The notes: generated from the letters alone by a model not told the origin. Counted from the first letter of the stretch, positions 34,700 to 44,478 are shown. The stretch is DNA of 64,000 nt from CAZGSN01 sp964371655 (GCA_964371655.1 CAYJOD010000025.1:13346-77345), one strand, 5' to 3'. Numbers and translations are program-made.

Positions 34700-35347
34700 A
34701 TGGTAGATCTACAAGAACTCCATGAGGCGATTCTGAACGGCGACGCGAAGGCAGCGGCCGCGCTCACGCAGGCAGCACTCGCACAGGACGTGCCGGCGTT
34801 CGAGCTCATTCAGAAAGCGATGGTGCCGGCCATGGCTGAGGTCGGCCGCCGCTTCGAGTGCCAGGACTACTTCGTTCCGGAGCTACTGCTGTCGGCGCGC
34901 GCCATGAAGGCGGCGCTCGCACTACTGCGACCGCTGCTGGCTGCCGCCGGAACACAGCCGGCGGGCAAGGTCGTCATCGGCACCGTGAAGGGCGATTTGC
35001 ACGATATCGGCAAGAACCTGGTGGCGGCGCTGCTCGAAGGGGGCGGGTTCGAAGTGATCGACCTGGGTGTCGACGTCGCCCCGGAACAATTCGTCGCCAC
35101 CGTCCGCGACACCAATGCCAACATCATCTGCCTGTCGGCCTTGTTGACGGTCACCATGCTGTCGATGAAGACGACCATCGAAGCGCTGCGCGCGGCGGGA
35201 TTGCGCGACCGCGTCAAAGTGCTCATCGGCGGCGCACCGGTGACCCGTCAGTTCGCCGAGGAAATCGGCGCCGACGGCTACGGCGAGAACGCCAGCGCTG
35301 CCGTGACCCTGGCGCGCGCCGGCGCCAAGCCCGCTGCCGTCGGCTGA
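34700..35347 (+). CDS. corrinoid (B12)-binding methyltransferase protein, MtaC/MtbC-like
   Basis: 215 residues. Residues 1-85 form the helical cap domain (ELHEAILNGDAKAAAALTQ, KAMVPAMAEVGRRFE, FVPELLLSARAMK). Residues 88-215 are the Rossmann B12 domain with the DxHxxG motif in VKGDLHDIGKNLVAALL (His101 is the lower axial ligand), LSALLTVTM and VLIGGAPVT. It shuttles a methyl group between a substrate:corrinoid methyltransferase and a thiol-directed methyltransferase. GGAAGGGA precedes ATG 34700. Flanked by UroD-type methyltransferases and DUF1638, as in MtaA/MtbA-like systems; the activator at 43018 would keep its cobalt reduced. Confidence 0.93.
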   Translation: MVDLQELHEAILNGDAKAAAALTQAALAQDVPAFELIQKAMVPAMAEVGRRFECQDYFVPELLLSARAMKAALALLRPLLAAAGTQPAGKVVIGTVKGDLHDIGKNLVAALLEGGGFEVIDLGVDVAPEQFVATVRDTNANIICLSALLTVTMLSMKTTIEALRAAGLRDRVKVLIGGAPVTRQFAEEIGADGYGENASAAVTLARAGAKPAAVG

Positions 35348-35365
35348 GATCGAGAAGCGGGCGTC

Positions 35366-36097
35366 GTGCGCTGTCTTCTAGTCGGCTGTGAGGTGCTGTT
35401 GCGCGAGCTGGCGGATGCCATCGCACGTTCGCCGCATACCATCGACGTCGAGTTTCTTCCCAAGGGGCTGCACGACCTCGGCGGCGCGCGCATGCGGGAA
35501 GCACTGCAGACAGCCGTCGATCGCGCCGACCCGGCGCGCCACCAGGCTGTCCTCATGGGCTACGCGTTGTGCGGCAACGGCCTGCACGGGCTCGAAGCGC
35601 GCCAGGTGAAGTTAGTGGCGCCACGCGCTCACGACTGCATCGCCCTGCTGATGGGGAGTCGCCAGGTGTATGACGCCTACTTTCACAGCCACGAGGGCGT
35701 GTACTTCCGTTCAACCGGATGGCTGGAGCGTGGGCAGGATATCGAACAGCTCGCGCGCGATGCCGGAACCGATTTCACCCTCGCCGACCTGATTGCCAAG
35801 TACGGCGAAGACAACGGCCGCTATCTCTACGACGAGTTCAGGCGTTACGAGAGAAGTTACCGGCGCCTGACCTTCATCGAGACCGGCCTCGAGCCCGACG
35901 GCGGTTTCGAGCAGCAGGCGCGCGCCGAGGCCGGCGAGAAGAGTTGGGAGTTCGAGAAGATCCGCGGCGACCTCGGCCTGTTCCGCAAGCTGGTCGCCGG
36001 CGATTGGGATGCGGCGGACTTCCTCGTCGTCGAACCGGGCGGGCGTATCGTGGCGAGCTACGACGAAGGCATCATCAAAGCCGAACGGATTGGATGA
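35366..36097 (+). CDS. DUF1638-domain protein
   Basis: 243 residues, GTG start 18 bases after the corrinoid protein gene. The DUF1638 pattern is visible: GYALCGNGLHGLEARQVKLV, PRAHDCIALLMGSRQVY, then YFRSTGWLERG. Genes of this family repeatedly sit beside corrinoid proteins and MtaA/UroD-like methyltransferases, but their biochemical role is not established to my knowledge. Conserved Cys and His in LCGNG and RAHDC suggest metal or thiol chemistry. Position and spacing indicate co-transcription with the corrinoid protein. Confidence 0.85.
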   Translation: MRCLLVGCEVLLRELADAIARSPHTIDVEFLPKGLHDLGGARMREALQTAVDRADPARHQAVLMGYALCGNGLHGLEARQVKLVAPRAHDCIALLMGSRQVYDAYFHSHEGVYFRSTGWLERGQDIEQLARDAGTDFTLADLIAKYGEDNGRYLYDEFRRYERSYRRLTFIETGLEPDGGFEQQARAEAGEKSWEFEKIRGDLGLFRKLVAGDWDAADFLVVEPGGRIVASYDEGIIKAERIG

Positions 36098-36232
36098 CCA
36101 TACGAGGCCGACGACTCCACGCAAGCGTTTTGGGGTGACATGACGTAGGGCCGGTTGCACCGCTTGATGCGGTGAAAGCGGAAACAAGCGCGCCACGAAT
36201 CGAGCCGCCCGATCTGAACGCGAAAGAATGCC

Positions 36233-36634
36233 TGAGATTCGGAGTAGGTTTGAACCTCTGATCGTAGCCGCGCTCGCCAGAGGTTGCTTCGAAAATGGGG
36301 GCTGGAGGCTCGGGGCTGGGGGCTCGGGAACCGAGTTTTCATCCTCTCGGGCGAAGCAGCAGCTTCATGATGACTGTCTCAAAACCCGCGGCCGAGCCGG
36401 CCGCGCTCCCGGCGATTTCCTGAAGCAATTCGCGGGTGGAACGCCATCGCTGGGAGCGCGGGCGGCTCGCCCGCATCAGTCGATCAGATTGTGACCTCGC
36501 CAGAGCGTGGAGCAGGTGGAATCGGAGCGCGAATCTGCCGACGAACACTGGCGGCCGCGGCTACATCGGCGTTCGCTCGCGTTTGCGCCGACTACGCGGT
36601 TCTCGATGGAACGTTAGAACTACTCCGAATCTCA
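36233..36634. repeat. large inverted-repeat-bounded intergenic element
   Basis: A perfect 15-bp inverted repeat TGAGATTCGGAGTAG (36233-36247) / CTACTCCGAATCTCA (36620-36634) bounds 402 bases. Shorter GC-rich hairpins lie within, such as GCGGGCGGCTCGCCCGC near 36457. The gap 36098-36709 contains no credible gene. Confidence 0.6.
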
Positions 36635-36709
36635 GAAAAGAATGCTTCCCCATTTGGGCTGCGGCTGTAGTACACCTGAGACACAGTTTGTCCGCGTTCG
36701 GGAGTCCAA

Positions 36710-39700
36710 ATGACTGATTCTTTGTCGCCGTATTCGCGCGGCCGCGTCGCGCTCTTCGTCCTCGGCTATCTGCTGCTGTCGACCACGGTCGCTTCAGCGG
36801 CTTCGTTCGTTGAATTTGAAAGCGGGCAGGTGCGGCCGCTGGCCATGTCACCCGACGGCACCAAGCTGTTTGCCGTCAACACGCCGGATAACCGTCTCGA
36901 AATCTTCGCGATCGGCCCGGTGGGACTGACCCACACCGGATCGCTGTCGGTAGGGATGGAGCCGGTGGCCGTGGCCACGCGCGACAACGGCGAAGTTTGG
37001 GTGGTGAACCATCTGTCGGACAGCATCAGCGTCGTCGACGTTTCCACGGACCCGCCGCGGGTGACGCGAACTCTGTTGGTCGGCGACGAGCCGCGCGATA
37101 TCGTCTTCGCCGGTAGCGGCGGCAACCGCGCGTTCATCACCTGTGCACACCGCGGCCAGAATACCTCGATCAATCCCAACGACTACATCACCGCTGGCAT
37201 CGGCCGAGCCGACGTCTGGGTCTTCGATGCAACGGATCTCGGGAGCTCGCTTGGCGGCACGCCGGTGGCGGGTTCGCCGGTCACGTTGTTCGGCGACACG
37301 CCGCGTGCACTCACGGTCAGCACCGACGGCAACACGGTATACGCCGCCGTCTTTCATTCCGGCAACAAGACCACGGTGATCAACGAAGGCGCCGTTTGCG
37401 ATACGCAGGCAACCAACATCACCAACAACGTCGCCGAGCCCCCGTGCACGCTCAACGGCATGAGCCTGCCGGGCGGCCTGCCCTTCCCGCATCGCGCCGC
37501 CGACAACAGCGTCCGCCCGGAGACCGGTCTCATCGTCAAGTACAACGGCTCGCAGTGGGTCGACCGGGCCTGCATGGCCGGTGCGAACATCGCGAAGTTC
37601 TGTACGACCAATGCCGACTGCCCGGGAAGCTTCTGCGGCCGCAACTGGAGCCCGGCGGTGAAGCTCAACCTGCCCGACAAGGACGTCTTCACGATCAACG
37701 CCAACACGCTGGTGCCGGGCACCATCTACACCGGCGTCGGCAATATCCTCTTCAACATGGCGACCAACCCAGGGAACGGGAAGGTCTACGTGACCGCCAC
37801 CGAAGCGAACAACGACGTGCGCTTCGAGGGGCCGGGGGTCATCGGCGGCAGCACGGTGCAGGGGCATCTCGCCGAGTATCACATCAGCGTGTTGAGCGCC
37901 GGCACGGTGTCGTCGCGGCACCTCAACAAGCACATCGACTACAGCGTTCGCCCGGCTGCCGCCGGAGTGAAGGACAATAGCTTGGCGACGCCGACGGGGA
38001 TGGTGTTCAATGGGTCGACGCTCTACGTTGCCGCCTTCGGCTCGAGTAAGATCGGAATCTTCAACACCACCGAGCTGGAGAACGACACCTTCACGCCAAG
38101 CAGCGCCAATCACATCTCCGTCAGCGGCGGCGGGCCCAGCGGACTGGTGTTCGACGCGACCAACAATCGCCTCTATGTGCTCACCCGCTTCGACAACGGT
38201 GTCGCGGTGATCAACACCACGACGAATACCGAGGTCGACCATCTGTCGCTCTACAACCCCGAGCCGGCGAGCGTCGTCAACGGCCGCCGCTTTCTCTACG
38301 ACGCGTATTTCACCTCCAGCAACGGAGAGGCTTCGTGTTCGAGCTGCCACATCTTCGGCGACTTCGACAGCCTGACGTGGGATCTCGGTAATCCCGACGA
38401 CGTCAAGCTCCCGAACCCGCTGACGATCAAGCTGAAGGGGCTGGCGCTGGCTGCCGGCAGCACGGTCGACTTCGACAACTTTCACCCGATGAAGGGCCCG
38501 ATGACGACGCAAACGCTGCGCGGCATGGTCAATCACGGGGCCATGCACTGGCGCGGCGACCGCGCCAATCAGAACGGCGATGTCTACGACTCCGACGTCG
38601 CCTTCCGCAACTTCCGGGTTGCCTTCCCCGGTCTGGTCGGGCGCGACAGCCAGATCCCTGAGAGCGATATGCAGGCGTTCTCCGACTTCATCCTGCAGAT
38701 CTACTTGCCTCCCAATCCGATTCGCGCCCTCACCAATACGTTGACTGCCGACCAAGCTGCCGGAAAGAGCTTCATGACCGGACCCCGGCGTGCCGACGGA
38801 CTTCCGCCCAGCTTCGACAGCCTCGTCGGCAGCACGGCCGGTTTCAACTGCGTCGGTTGCCACACGCTCGATCCCGCCAACGGTCACTTCGGGGGCAACG
38901 GTGACGCCAGCTTCGAGAACGAGCCGCAGATCGCAAAGGTGGCGCACTTACGCAACGCGTACCAGAAGATCGGTATGTTCGGCATGCCGCGGGTGGCCTT
39001 TCTCAATGCCGGTGACAACGCCAGCAAGGGTGACCAGGTGCGCGGCACCGGTTTCCTGCATGATGGCAGCATCGACACCGTGTTCCGCTTTCTGCAGGCA
39101 ACCGTGTTCAACGAGCAAAGTGCGCCGTTCAACGGCACCGGCTTCGACGGCGGCAATGTGCAGCGAAGGCAGGTCGAGCAATTTGTCCTCGCCTTCGACA
39201 CCGACTTCGCCCCGATTGTCGGCCAACAGATCACGCTGACGGCCACCAACGCGGGCACCGTCGGTACGCGGATCGAGACGCTGATCACGCGTGCGGGCAC
39301 CAGTTTCATTCTCAAAGGCAGCCCGGGCGTCGACGAATGCGATCTCGTCGTCAAGGGCCAGGTCGGAGGCGAAGCGCGCGGATGGGTCTTGCAGGGCAGC
39401 AGTTTCCGTAGCGATCGTGCCTCGGAGCCGCTCATCGCGGATACCGACTTGCGCGCTCTCGCCGCGAGCAGCGGCCAGGAGCTGACGTATACCTGTGTAC
39501 CGCCGGGCTCTGGCGTGCGTGTGGGGATCGACCGCGACCTCGACGGCGTCTTCGACCGTACAGAGATCGACGCCGGAACCGATCCGGCAGATGCCGGAAG
39601 TTTCCCCGCGCCGCCGACCTGTAGCGGTCGCGTCATCGACAAGGGTCGGTTGAAGGTGAGCAACAACGGCGATCCGGCCGGCGACGAACGCTTGGCCATG

Positions 39701-40153
39701 AGCGGTCAGTGGGTGGTACCGCTAAGCCCGGCGATGGATCCGATCGCCAACGGCTTCTCCTTCGCCCTCTACGACAGCAGCGGAACCGAGATGTTTTCAC
39801 GCACCGTTCCAGGGGGAGCTGCGGCCGCCAACGACGCCCCAGGCTGGAGAATCAATCGGAGCCATACGAAGTGGGTATTCAAGGATCGCAGCGGCACACT
39901 CGCCGGTGGAGTGAACCGGGTCACCATCTCCGACAAGTCTGGCACGAGCGGTACACCGGGCTTGTTCAGCTTCAACGTGAAGGGCGGTGGCGCCGACTTC
40001 CAAGTTGATATCCCGACCCTGCCACCGACGTTGCTCGTCACCATGGGCGGCACAACCCCGCTCGACAACAGCCAGTGCGCGACGGCGGTCTTTGGCCTCA
40101 GCGGCGTGGCGCCGGTGTGCACGTCGACTGCAACCTACGTGAGGTGTCGGTAG
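36710..40153 (+). CDS. secreted beta-propeller protein with di-haem cytochrome c peroxidase-like domain
   Basis: 1147 residues. The signal peptide is about residues 13-30 (ALFVLGYLLLSTTVASAASF). Residues about 35-530 are YVTN/NHL-like propeller repeats (VRPLAMSPDGTKLFAV, GDTPRALTVSTDGNTVYAAV). Residues about 540-840 form a di-haem region with CSSCH and CVGCH haem c motifs and MKGPMTTQTLRGM, as in MauG/CcpA-like di-haem enzymes. After this come a small beta domain, a calcium-loop-like DRDLDGVFDRTEIDAG and a C-terminal beta domain. Such proteins oxidise substrates with peroxide or relay electrons in the periplasm. It starts a run of genes toward the second methyltransferase. Confidence 0.85.
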   Translation: MTDSLSPYSRGRVALFVLGYLLLSTTVASAASFVEFESGQVRPLAMSPDGTKLFAVNTPDNRLEIFAIGPVGLTHTGSLSVGMEPVAVATRDNGEVWVVNHLSDSISVVDVSTDPPRVTRTLLVGDEPRDIVFAGSGGNRAFITCAHRGQNTSINPNDYITAGIGRADVWVFDATDLGSSLGGTPVAGSPVTLFGDTPRALTVSTDGNTVYAAVFHSGNKTTVINEGAVCDTQATNITNNVAEPPCTLNGMSLPGGLPFPHRAADNSVRPETGLIVKYNGSQWVDRACMAGANIAKFCTTNADCPGSFCGRNWSPAVKLNLPDKDVFTINANTLVPGTIYTGVGNILFNMATNPGNGKVYVTATEANNDVRFEGPGVIGGSTVQGHLAEYHISVLSAGTVSSRHLNKHIDYSVRPAAAGVKDNSLATPTGMVFNGSTLYVAAFGSSKIGIFNTTELENDTFTPSSANHISVSGGGPSGLVFDATNNRLYVLTRFDNGVAVINTTTNTEVDHLSLYNPEPASVVNGRRFLYDAYFTSSNGEASCSSCHIFGDFDSLTWDLGNPDDVKLPNPLTIKLKGLALAAGSTVDFDNFHPMKGPMTTQTLRGMVNHGAMHWRGDRANQNGDVYDSDVAFRNFRVAFPGLVGRDSQIPESDMQAFSDFILQIYLPPNPIRALTNTLTADQAAGKSFMTGPRRADGLPPSFDSLVGSTAGFNCVGCHTLDPANGHFGGNGDASFENEPQIAKVAHLRNAYQKIGMFGMPRVAFLNAGDNASKGDQVRGTGFLHDGSIDTVFRFLQATVFNEQSAPFNGTGFDGGNVQRRQVEQFVLAFDTDFAPIVGQQITLTATNAGTVGTRIETLITRAGTSFILKGSPGVDECDLVVKGQVGGEARGWVLQGSSFRSDRASEPLIADTDLRALAASSGQELTYTCVPPGSGVRVGIDRDLDGVFDRTEIDAGTDPADAGSFPAPPTCSGRVIDKGRLKVSNNGDPAGDERLAMSGQWVVPLSPAMDPIANGFSFALYDSSGTEMFSRTVPGGAAAANDAPGWRINRSHTKWVFKDRSGTLAGGVNRVTISDKSGTSGTPGLFSFNVKGGGADFQVDIPTLPPTLLVTMGGTTPLDNSQCATAVFGLSGVAPVCTSTATYVRCR

Positions 40154-40182
40154 AGAGTCGCCCCGAGAACGGAGGGACCTCG

Positions 40183-41127
40183 ATGGCCCGTAAGAATTGG
40201 GGGAGCTGCGCCCCGGCGGTAGCACCGGAGACCCGCTCCCGTTGGTGGCGGCACGCCGCCCTTATCACGCGGGTCTCCCAACGTGTTGGTGCGAACCATC
40301 TGACCGGCGGGCTCAGCGTACTGGTGTGCGCCTGCGTGTTGGCTTTCCTAGCGGTCCCGGCATCGGCGACGTTCCATCTGGTGAAGATTGTCGAGGTGTT
40401 CCCCGGCACCGCCAGTGCACCGAGCGCACAGTACGTGATGCTGCAGATGTACTTCCCGTCGCAGAACTTCGTGAATGGTCATGGCATCGCCGTGTTCGAC
40501 GCGAACGGCACGGCACAGGGCACGTTCACCTTCCAGAGCAACGTTGCCAATGGCCACTCCCTGGACACAATCCTGATCGCCACCGCCGATGCCGAGGCGC
40601 TCTTCGGCATCACCGCGGACTTGCACATGCAACCAGTCATCCAAAGCGGCGGCGGGGCCGTGTGCTACGACGTCATCGACTGCGTCGCCTGGGGCAGCTT
40701 CTCTGCGCCAGGCGCGCTGCCGGTGCCGCCGGAAGCGCCATTCAACTCACCCGATGGCCTAGTGCTCGGCATGGCTATGCATCGCAACCTGAGTACCGGA
40801 GGTGCAACGACGGCATTCGCGTTCGCACCTCCGGCACCGAGAAACAACCTGGGCCAGACAGGAACGCTGCCACCAGCGCCGACGTCGCCTCCGCCAACGA
40901 GCACCCCCACACCGTCGCCCAGCGTCTCACCATCGGGCGCGTGCGCCGGCGACTGCCACGGCAGCAGCAGTGTAGGCCTCGATGAGGTCGTGACGTTGGT
41001 GGATATTGCGCTCGGTGCGGCGGACAGCGTGGCGTGCCCCGACGGTATTCCTGCCGACGCGACCGTCGATGTCGCGCTGATCATTCAGGCGGTGAACAAC
41101 GCGCTCAGCCACTGTCCCGCCAGCTGA
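40183..41127 (+). CDS. secreted protein with Pro/Thr linker and dockerin-like Cys module
   Basis: 314 residues. A hydrophobic segment at about 44-62 (SVLVCACVLAFLAVPASATF) is a late signal peptide. Residues about 63-235 form a beta-rich domain with FHLVKIVEVFPG and YVMLQMYFPSQNF, resembling LTD-type surface proteins. A Pro/Thr/Ser linker (about 235-260) leads to CAGDCHGSSSVGLDEVVTLV and a final Cys, the same module as in the proteins at 7255 and 44475. GGAGGG precedes ATG 40183, 29 bases after the di-haem protein stop, so the two are likely co-transcribed. Confidence 0.75.
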   Translation: MARKNWGSCAPAVAPETRSRWWRHAALITRVSQRVGANHLTGGLSVLVCACVLAFLAVPASATFHLVKIVEVFPGTASAPSAQYVMLQMYFPSQNFVNGHGIAVFDANGTAQGTFTFQSNVANGHSLDTILIATADAEALFGITADLHMQPVIQSGGGAVCYDVIDCVAWGSFSAPGALPVPPEAPFNSPDGLVLGMAMHRNLSTGGATTAFAFAPPAPRNNLGQTGTLPPAPTSPPPTSTPTPSPSVSPSGACAGDCHGSSSVGLDEVVTLVDIALGAADSVACPDGIPADATVDVALIIQAVNNALSHCPAS

Positions 41128-41412
41128 TTCGGCGCTCACCGCGCGCAGCGTCCACGCAACGCCGTCGACAACAACCCGACCCCTTCCGTAGTAGACGATG
41201 CGGCCGGCACAGCCGGCCCTACGACACGGCACCAAACCCGCGCACCGCCGCGCGTTCCTGCGGACGGCATTGATTTCGACGGTAGGTGCGCATGGCATGC
41301 GCCGAGGAAAGGGGATAAGTCCAATTGCCGGCTGCGGCACGTGCCTGAAGAGAGGATCTTCGCACGCACCGGCGGGCGGCCTCGGGAGGTCTGAATTTAT
41401 GAAAGTACGTCG

Positions 41413-42543
41413 ATGAATCCGCGGGAACGCTTTCGAGCCACGTGTCGCTTCGAGCCTCTCGACCGGCCGTTTCGCTGGGAGACGATCGGCTTCTGGCCCG
41501 AGACGATGGTGCGCTGGCACGCGGAGGGGCTGCCGGCGGAGATCGACAGCGTACTGGCCTGGCCTCATTTCGACATGGACCTGCGCATCCCCATCCTTCT
41601 CGGTGGCTTCGAAGAGCCCGGCTTGTTTCCGCTCTTCGAGGAACACGTTTTCGAAGAAACGGATGTCTATCGCGTCAGGCGCAACACCACCGGCGTCGTC
41701 CTGCGCGAGTTCAAGAACCAGCAGTCGGCGATCCCACAGTACCTCGAGTTCCCAGTTCGCGATTTGCGCTCCTTCGAAGAAATGCGCTGGCGCCTCGATC
41801 CAGCCAACGACGGGCGACTGGGCGGTAACTTTGCCCTGCACGGGCGCGCCTACAACGATGCGGACGTCCCAGTCTACGCCTACATCTGCGGCCTGTTTGG
41901 GCTCGCCCGACATCTGCTCGGGTTTGAGAATCTGATGCTCGCTTACCACGATATGCCCGAGCTGCTTCATGCGATGGGCGAGCAGTGGGTGACTTTGCAC
42001 ACCGGCCTGTTGGAACAGATCGCTCCCTCAACCACGATCGACGCCGTGTATCTGTGGGAGGACATGGCGTACCGCAATGGGCCGATGATTGGACCGAAGG
42101 CATTCCGCGAGTTCATGACACCCTATTACACCCGCGTCATCGACTGCGGCCGCGCTCTCGGAATCGAAGTCTTCCAAGTCGATACCGACGGCGACTGCTC
42201 CCTGCTGATTCCGCTGTTCCTGGAGACCGGCGTGAACATGTTGCTGCCCTTCGAGGTCCAGGCCGGGATGGACATCCGTGAAGTGCGGGCACGTTACGGC
42301 AAGCAGCTGATCATCGAGGGTGGACTCGACAAACGCGCGCTGGCCCAAGGCCACGACGCCATTCGTGCCGAAGTCGAGGCCAAGGTGCCGGCGCTGCTGC
42401 GCGACGGCGGATACATCCCTGCCATCGATCACCAGGTCCCGCCCGACGTTTCACTTCAGAACTTCGAGTTCTTTCTACGCTGCGTGCGCGAGGTGGGGCT
42501 GGCGCACTGCTCGGTGGGAATCTCCAACCACAGGGGACACTGA
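41413..42543 (+). CDS. UroD/MtaA-family methyltransferase, second copy
   Basis: 376 residues. The N-terminus NPRERFRATCRFEPLDRPFRWE is the family signature. The rest is a UroD-like barrel with VYLWEDMAYRNGPMIGPKAF, EVFQVDTDGDCSLLIPLF and LIIEGGLDKRALAQG. The His of the first paralogue (RHSDGN) is replaced by VDTDG, and its C-terminal Cys (NIDCQQ) by GGLDKR. A Cys at VDTDGDC and a late AIDHQVPPDVS remain, so the metal site differs and it probably acts on another substrate or in the substrate-to-corrinoid direction. It is followed by a long repeat gap and the corrinoid activator. Confidence 0.85.
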   Translation: MNPRERFRATCRFEPLDRPFRWETIGFWPETMVRWHAEGLPAEIDSVLAWPHFDMDLRIPILLGGFEEPGLFPLFEEHVFEETDVYRVRRNTTGVVLREFKNQQSAIPQYLEFPVRDLRSFEEMRWRLDPANDGRLGGNFALHGRAYNDADVPVYAYICGLFGLARHLLGFENLMLAYHDMPELLHAMGEQWVTLHTGLLEQIAPSTTIDAVYLWEDMAYRNGPMIGPKAFREFMTPYYTRVIDCGRALGIEVFQVDTDGDCSLLIPLFLETGVNMLLPFEVQAGMDIREVRARYGKQLIIEGGLDKRALAQGHDAIRAEVEAKVPALLRDGGYIPAIDHQVPPDVSLQNFEFFLRCVREVGLAHCSVGISNHRGH

Positions 42544-42604
42544 GACCACAGAGATGAGTCAGGAAACGAACGGTACCGCTCGCTGTGCCCTCGGCGTGGC
42601 ACAC

Positions 42605-42921
42605 GTTTCTATTCTTGTCGGCACGCGACGATTTCCGAGTGGCACGGAAAGGCCAGCTCTCCTCTCCCGCAGTGAGAGTGTCGATTTTCTCGCGAACACG
42701 CCCTTCGAGACGCCGCCAGAAGAAGGCGGCTCCTCAGGGCGAACGGAGCTTGGCTTGCTTTCATTGATCTTTTTTCCGTTCGTGCTGAGGAGGCCCCATC
42801 TTCTGGCGGCGTCTCGACGCACGGTTGCGAGTTTATCGACAGTCTCAGTGATGCGGGCGAGGGGGCGCTTTCAAACACCGGCGCCAGCCGGGTTGCGGGT
42901 GTCAGCGCGCGGTGGGCCCTC
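42605..42921. repeat. composite nested palindromic element, copy B
   Basis: The ends match copies A (6818) and C (49675): CTTGTCGGCACGCGACGATT on the left, GGCGCCAGCCGGGTTGCGGG on the right. The middle layer is GAGAGTGTCGATTTTCTCGC against GCGAGTTTATCGACAGTCTC. The inner layer is CGAGACGCCGCCAGAAGA against TCTTCTGGCGGCGTCTCG. ORFs in the 42544-43017 gap are repeat artefacts. Confidence 0.65.
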
Positions 42922-43017
42922 TTTGTCTCTGTCGTGAACCTGGTGAGAAATGGGAACTAGGACAAGCAATCCGCATGCATCCGTGTCCATCCGCGGTTGC
43001 TCCCCTGCAGTTGGGCC

Positions 43018-44478
43018 ATGAAGCAGCGTCGCCTCCTGTACGAGTCCGTTCGCGATGGCGCCCTGCGCGACTTCCTCTTTGAAGAAGGCGTCGAGTTTCC
43101 ATGCGGCGGCACGTCGCTCTGCGGCGGCTGCCGGATCCGCGTGGTCTCGGGCGATGTTGCGGCGACCGCGGAGATGCGTGATGCGATCAGCGCGAGCGAG
43201 GTCGCGGACGGCTGGAGATTGGCCTGCCGGGCCGAAGCGCGCGGCGTCGTAGAGCTGGAGGTTGCGCAGTGGTCGCAGCATATCCTTAGCGACGAAGCCG
43301 CCGTGCCCTTCGAACCGCGGGCAGGTTTCGGAGCGGTGGTGGACGTCGGCACGACCACGATGGTCGCCCAGTGCATTGACCTCGAGTCGGGCCAGGTCGC
43401 CAAGGTAGTCACCGCGTTGAACGACCAGGCCCGTCATGGCGCCGACATCATGACCCGCATCGAGCACGACCTTCGCCATCCCGATCAGCTCGGCGACATG
43501 ATTCGCGCTCAGGTGCGCAGCATGCTGGCGCCGATGGGCGCTCTCGAGGAGATCTTGCTGGTGGGCAACACCTGTATGCACCACCTGTTCTGCAATCTCA
43601 GCGTCGAGCCGCTGGCGGCCGTGCCGTTCCGGTCTCCGCATCTCGGGGCGCAGAGCTTGCCGGCGGCGGTTCTCGGCAGTCCCGCCGTGTTTCTCCCCTG
43701 CCCGGGTGGGTTCGTCGGCAGCGATCTCTCCGCCGGACTGGTCGCCACCGGACTCCTCGACTCAGCCGACCTCGGAGCCTTGCTCGACCTCGGAACCAAC
43801 GGCGAGATCGCCGTCGGCAATCGCGAGGGCATCGTCTGCGCCTCCACGGCGGCGGGTCCCGCCTTCGAGGGCGGCCGCATCCGTCGCGGCATTCGCGCCA
43901 CACACGGTGCGATTGATCGGGTCGAGTGTCGCGACGGACGTCTGCATTGCCACGTCATTGGCGGCGGCGAAGCGCGCGGCTTGTGCGGCAGCGGCTTGGT
44001 GGATGCGGTCGCGGCGGCATTCGACCTCGCCTGGATCCAGCCTGGCGGCCGCCTCGAGAACGGGCGCGTGGACATCGAGCTCAGCGCCGACGTGCGCCTG
44101 ACCCAACGCGACATTCGCGAGCTACAGCTCGCCAAGGGAGCGGTGGCCGCGGGGTTGCATTTGCTGCTGAACGATCGCCCGCTGCGCGCCGACCGTATCT
44201 TCCTGGCGGGTGCGTTTGGCAACTACATCCGCGCCGAGAGCGCGCGCCGCATCGGGCTGTTGCCCGCCTGGGCGACCGCACCGATCGCCGCCGGCAACAC
44301 CGCGCTGCGTGGTGCCCGAATGCTCTTGCTTGCACCGTCGCGCCGCGCCGCGCTCCTCGAACGGCTCGCCTCCGTGCAACACGTCGAGCTCGCCGGCGAC
44401 CCGCGTTTTCAAGACCTGTTCGTCGAGCTCATGCAACTGGGAGCATCGCACGTTCAGAAGCAGAGGGACACGAGATGA
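43018..44478 (+). CDS. ferredoxin-ASKHA protein, reductive activator of corrinoid proteins (RACo/RamA-like)
   Basis: 486 residues. An N-terminal plant-type [2Fe-2S] ferredoxin domain has ligands Cys29, Cys35, Cys38 and Cys70 (FPCGGTSLCGGC, WRLACRAE). The ASKHA/actin-like ATPase domain follows: GAVVDVGTTTMVAQ (phosphate 1), GNTCMHHLF, LLDLGTNGEIAVG (phosphate 2), GPAFEGG, LCGSGLVDAV and IFLAGAFGNYI. This matches the RACo/COG3894 group, which uses ATP to drive reduction of inactive Co(II) corrinoid to Co(I). Its likely client is the corrinoid protein at 34700. ATG 43018 is preferred to the TTG at 42997. It overlaps the next gene by four bases. Confidence 0.92.
   Translation: MKQRRLLYESVRDGALRDFLFEEGVEFPCGGTSLCGGCRIRVVSGDVAATAEMRDAISASEVADGWRLACRAEARGVVELEVAQWSQHILSDEAAVPFEPRAGFGAVVDVGTTTMVAQCIDLESGQVAKVVTALNDQARHGADIMTRIEHDLRHPDQLGDMIRAQVRSMLAPMGALEEILLVGNTCMHHLFCNLSVEPLAAVPFRSPHLGAQSLPAAVLGSPAVFLPCPGGFVGSDLSAGLVATGLLDSADLGALLDLGTNGEIAVGNREGIVCASTAAGPAFEGGRIRRGIRATHGAIDRVECRDGRLHCHVIGGGEARGLCGSGLVDAVAAAFDLAWIQPGGRLENGRVDIELSADVRLTQRDIRELQLAKGAVAAGLHLLLNDRPLRADRIFLAGAFGNYIRAESARRIGLLPAWATAPIAAGNTALRGARMLLLAPSRRAALLERLASVQHVELAGDPRFQDLFVELMQLGASHVQKQRDTR

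Noticed and set aside
34567..34700. Sec read-through of the stop after the UroD fragment
   Set aside because: The sequence after the TGA has no methyltransferase homology and no SECIS-like hairpin at the right distance.
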